From Deuterostichococcus epilithicus (Eukaryota; Chlorophyta; Trebouxiophyceae; Prasiolales; Stichococcaceae): DNA of 64,000 bases. The notes below the pieces were generated by a model. It was not told the DNA's origin. It saw only the letters and a list, made by a program, of their open reading frames with translations, and ran no database searches. The position numbers and the translations under genes were made by a program. Location: contig JAVTLE010000007.1 of assembly GCA_033439295.1 (NCBI GenBank), positions 682,001-746,000 of the forward strand, given 5' to 3'. Positions 60,889 to 64,000 of the stretch are shown piece after piece; the stretch's first letter is position 1, and each line of letters starts with the position of its first letter.

Positions 60889-63296
60889 ATGGAGGGCCAA
60901 ACGCCAGACGAGCTGAGGAGCAACCTTGAGGAGTATCGGGCACAGAAGGAGCAGGTGCGAGCTGCCGTAGAGAATGTAGACAACGTTGGCACTTGCGACT
61001 CACACTGCCAGGGCACAGAGCATTTGCACCCAGATTCAATTGCACGCGACATTCCTGACACGCTGCGCTTTCCGCACCCGCAGGTGGAGGAGCTGCTTCA
61101 GCTGGACGCCAGCAATGAGGAGTACCAGGAGCTCAGCAACAGCCTGGCCGAGGTCATCGAGCTGACGGAGGACCTGCTGCGAGAGGCGCAGCAGCAGCCC
61201 GGTGGCGCCGCGGCGGCGGAGCAGCCAGGTGCGCAGAGCGCTTCACCTGAAGCTGCGACATGAAGCAGTAGTGAGAGACCGCGGTAGCTTCGGCAGGCTT
61301 TTGGATGCCGGACAGCCTGCCTCAACGTTCAGCTGTGTGCAGTTGTGTGCAGTTGCATGCATATTATCGCAACCCTCAAGGCGAGTCACCCAGTGCCTTG
61401 CGAGCGTGCAGGCCCCAGCCGCTCATCGCCAGAGGGCGGCGCGGCGGCGCCGGTGGCAGTGCAGACCTCGGCGCCGGCGGTGTCGTCCTTCTTGCCGCCG
61501 CAAGTGGCGCAGCAGATTCGCGCGGCCCAGCAGCGGGCGGCGCTCGCGGGCCAGGCGCCTGCCGCGTGGGCCATCGGCGCCCGGGTGCAGGCGGTGAGCC
61601 GCAGCACTCTGCCGCTCCTGCATGACGGCGGTAGCCAGTCGAAAGAGACTCGAGAAATGAGCTGCATCTGAGCTGCAGTTCCTGGCATGCAGTTGTGGGT
61701 CGTGCTATAGCAGCAGAGCTGCCTGGCTGTGCCGTCCCCGACAAATCGCATCGCCAAGTCACGGTTCTGCGGGCATGCAGGTGTGGTCAGGGGACGGGGA
61801 ATGGTACTCGTCCAGCATCATTGGCGTGTCTGCCGCCGGCAACTTCATCGTGTCCTTCGATGAGGACGGCGGCACCGAGGAGGTATGCGCTGCACGGCAG
61901 AGTCGTGGGTGACGCTCGGATCTCCGAAATACATTATTCTGTGCACACATTTGGAGCAGCGGCACCAAGCGCAGGTTCGTCCGCGTGTGAACGGTGCCTC
62001 AAGAGTTTCGCAAGCGGACTGGCCAGCGGTGCCGCAGCAGTCGCTGAACTCTGAAGCTGCAATTGAATCCTGAAAATGAAACATCGAGCCCGTCAGTCAA
62101 TATTCGAGCCCGAAATCTCAACCCTGGAATATCGATGCAGGTGGACCGGTCGGCGGTGCGGCAGGCAGAGGAGGAGAACACGCAGTACAGGGGGGTGGCA
62201 GCGCCGTCGCGGAACAAGGTCCAGGAGGAGCCTGTTGTTACTGAAATGCCCAAGGTAAGGGTTTTCCCTGGTGCAATCAGAACAGCAAACACGACCGTTG
62301 CTCGGCAGCGCTCTCTGGTTCCTTTTCTTTCCTCCCAGTCGGCTCCTGGCGCAGGCGTCTGCCATCATGAAAGGCAATCGTAAACCCGCAGCGGCAATGC
62401 GCCTCGCCTCGACTCGGGTCGGCGTGCGTGTGCGCAGTGGCTGGTGATACAGCCGGAGGACGACGAAAAGACGAAGGCGAAGAAGAAGAAGCTCATGAAG
62501 TCATACAAGAGCAAGATGCGCTTCGCCAAGCTGGACCAGGAGACGAAGGTGCGGCTGTGCAAATTCATGCACCTGAGTGTCCCCCAAAGCGAGCTTTCGC
62601 ACTCGCCCAGTGTTCCTTCTGGCGGCCCCTGCACAAACAAACTCATGTGCGCATCATGGCACCTCCACTGCGAGGCCTGTACTCGTGTGCTGATGACCGG
62701 CGCATCTGCGGCATGTGATGATACCCCGCCAGCACAGTCAGTGGCACATCGGGGCTTCTGGGTGTCCGCAGGAGAAGCAGACGTCATGGCAGAACTTCCA
62801 AAAGGGCAAGGTGTCAAAGAAGAAGCCAAAGGGCTTCATGACAGGTGGGGCCCTTTCGTGCATTCGCGCCTGATGCGTCCAGCGCGCAGTGGTTGCTGAA
62901 GTCGTCCTGCAGCACCCTGCTGCACCTGTACTGCACTCTGCATGTCTTTGCATGGCACCCTGCCTGCGTGAGTGCGCACTCGGCATGCTGCCCAGCTCCA
63001 CACCCCCCAGCTGCCTCATGACATGTCCTTGACCTGGTTGCAGCGCACAAAAAGGCCAGCATCTTTTCGGTGCCAGAGAACGGCAAGGTGAACTTTTCTC
63101 TCGCTTCTTGCGACCGAACACCGAGTTGACCGCTGCCAGCCTGACCACTTTGGGCATGTTCCACGACTGAGGGGCTCAGCTGACGCTTTGCCAACATGCC
63201 GCACAGGTGGGCGTGGTGGGGTCCGGGCAGGGGATGACAGAGTACAAGCCGAAGGGGCGGCACGAGTTTGCGGGGCTTCGAGGGGATGGCACATGA
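60889..63296 (+). CDS. SMNDC1: SPF30/SMNDC1 Tudor-domain splicing factor
   Basis: Nine exons (60889-60984, 61084-61228, 61412-61593, 61781-61882, 62141-62254, 62438-62548, 62772-62844, 63044-63087, 63207-63296) close in phase to 318 residues. The N-terminal coiled coil ('ELRSNLEEYRAQKEQVRAAV', 'YQELSNSLAEVIELTEDLL') is family-typical. The Tudor domain follows after an Ala/Pro linker: 'GARVQAVWSGDGEWYSSIIG', 'NFIVSFDEDGGTEE', with the aromatic cage Trp/Tyr/Phe in place. Basic 'KTKAKKKKLMKSYKSKMRF' and the C-terminal block 'SWQNFQKGKV', 'KGFMT', 'KKASIFSVPENGKVGVVGSG' match SPF30. It binds symmetric dimethylarginine on Sm proteins and is needed to add the U4/U6.U5 tri-snRNP to the spliceosome. 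Confidence 0.95.
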
Positions 63297-63482
63297 TGCA
63301 GTGTTCCTCTGTCTGATCGTTGTTGGCACATCGACGTCGCAGCCCGCCTGCTCTGTACTCTAAACCTTCCTGATATAGCTCCTCTCAGTAACGCTGACAT
63401 CGCTGACATTCAAGCTCATGAGCTGACCCCTCGCCAAATTCAATCCTGCCTCCGTGTCTCACACGACCTGCTGACCATTCAC

Positions 63483-64000
63483 ATGAAGCACGGCACCAGA
63501 CATCCAGCGGCGTCCAGCAGCAGCGTCCTGGACCTTCCAGCGTTCATGCTGCCCAATATTGCTATAGTGTCCGCGGCAGCACAGCGTGCTGAGACGCCCC
63601 CGACATGCGCATCGCCACGACGTCACTGGCGCTATAGCGCTTGGGGCGTGACCGCCGCGGGACGGGCGGCTGCCCCGCCTGTTGCCTTGCCTCTGCCTGC
63701 GTCCAATCCTCAGCCTTCTGCGCCTACGATGCGACAGTCGCGTACAGTTTTCAGTTCCCCACCGACCACAGGTTGTGAGTTGGCAGATCCTGTCTCGCAG
63801 CTGCTGCAGATGGGTACAGATCCGGCAAGCGAGCCAACGGCGCAGATAGACGCGCTGCACAGATGTAATGGCAATGCTGCGCCGCAGCCAGGAATTTGCA
63901 CAGTGCTGGTGCAAAAGAGTTCGGAGCTTGATCTCCCGCGCAATGAGCTTCAACAGCATCAGCGTCCCACCTCGTCTGCGTGCAAGGACTCGAAACCGGG
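63483..64000 (+). CDS. possible 5' end of an unknown gene, cut by the window edge
   Basis: From the ATG at 63483 the frame stays open for all 172 remaining codons to the window edge. The product is Ser/Ala/Pro/Gln-rich ('MKHGTRHPAASSSSVLDLP', 'ALPLPASNPQPSAPTMRQSR', 'ELADPVSQLLQMGTDPASEP') with no recognised domain; composition is that of a disordered region. The minus strand is also open over 63459-63959 but is Arg-rich and less protein-like. Only 186 bp separate this from the SPF30 stop, so it could instead be a chance open frame. Confidence 0.35.
   Translation, partial: MKHGTRHPAASSSSVLDLPAFMLPNIAIVSAAAQRAETPPTCASPRRHWRYSAWGVTAAGRAAAPPVALPLPASNPQPSAPTMRQSRTVFSSPPTTGCELADPVSQLLQMGTDPASEPTAQIDALHRCNGNAAPQPGICTVLVQKSSELDLPRNELQQHQRPTSSACKDSKP

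Overview
This looks like nuclear DNA of a green alga, most likely a trebouxiophyte (Chlorella/Coccomyxa side). The basis is GC-rich sequence, compact protein genes cut by many short GT-AG introns with TGCAG-type acceptors, plant-type orthologues (plastid FtsZ2, FIP37, an AP2/ERF factor, RAD51C, a plant-type renalase-like flavoprotein), and CCCTAAA telomere-type motifs stranded in introns rather than the Chlamydomonas-type motif. The genus is inference. I see no rRNA, tRNA, CRISPR array or intact transposon.

Layout, left to right: 3' end of a GNAT acetyltransferase (+, 1-134); plastid bPH-domain membrane protein (-, 692-2146); TAF6 (-, 2636-7538); PP1 catalytic subunit (+, 8347-10754); renalase-like FAD oxidoreductase (+, 11647-14119); four-finger CCCH RNA-binding protein (-, 14940-18710); AFG2/SPATA5/CIP111-type double AAA ATPase (+, 19437-24581); PH-domain protein (-, 25785-28031); Ser-rich orphan (-, 29089-30010); unrecognised multi-exon gene (-, 30255-32458); NOP12/RBM34 (-, 33941-37182); FIP37/WTAP (+, 37708-40739); TSG101/VPS23 (-, 41271-44781); ankyrin plus C-terminal membrane-anchor protein (-, 45091-46457); polytopic membrane protein (+, 46784-48692); FtsZ2 (-, 49255-52544); mitochondrial bL12 (+, 53018-54222); RAD51C (-, 54870-57274); AP2 factor with Cys-rich motif and zinc knuckle (+, 58031-60222); SPF30/SMNDC1 (+, 60889-63296); start of an unknown gene (+, 63483 to the edge). 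Exon joins were worked out by hand from reading frame, intron phase and family motifs. For PP1, FIP37, bL12, SPF30, AFG2, the AP2 gene, the bPH gene and the ankyrin gene every exon phase closes; elsewhere some internal exons remain approximate.

These are unrelated housekeeping genes, not an operon or pathway cluster. Six head-to-head pairs share short divergent promoter regions, and RNA-related genes are frequent (TAF6, CCCH protein, NOP12, FIP37, SPF30).

The most striking feature is not a gene. Many introns carry diverged partial copies ('echoes') of the adjacent exon, usually in tandem: four beside one TAF6 HEAT exon, four before the AFG2 D2 linker exon, and others in AFG2, the PH gene, the Ser-rich gene, FIP37, TSG101, RAD51C and perhaps the membrane-protein gene. 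Upstream echoes copy the exon's 5' part and generally its acceptor; downstream echoes copy its 3' part, sometimes with the donor. That pattern is what recurrent tandem duplications with one breakpoint in an exon and one in an intron would leave. It suggests a genome-wide intron-growth process, or a store of cryptic alternative exons.
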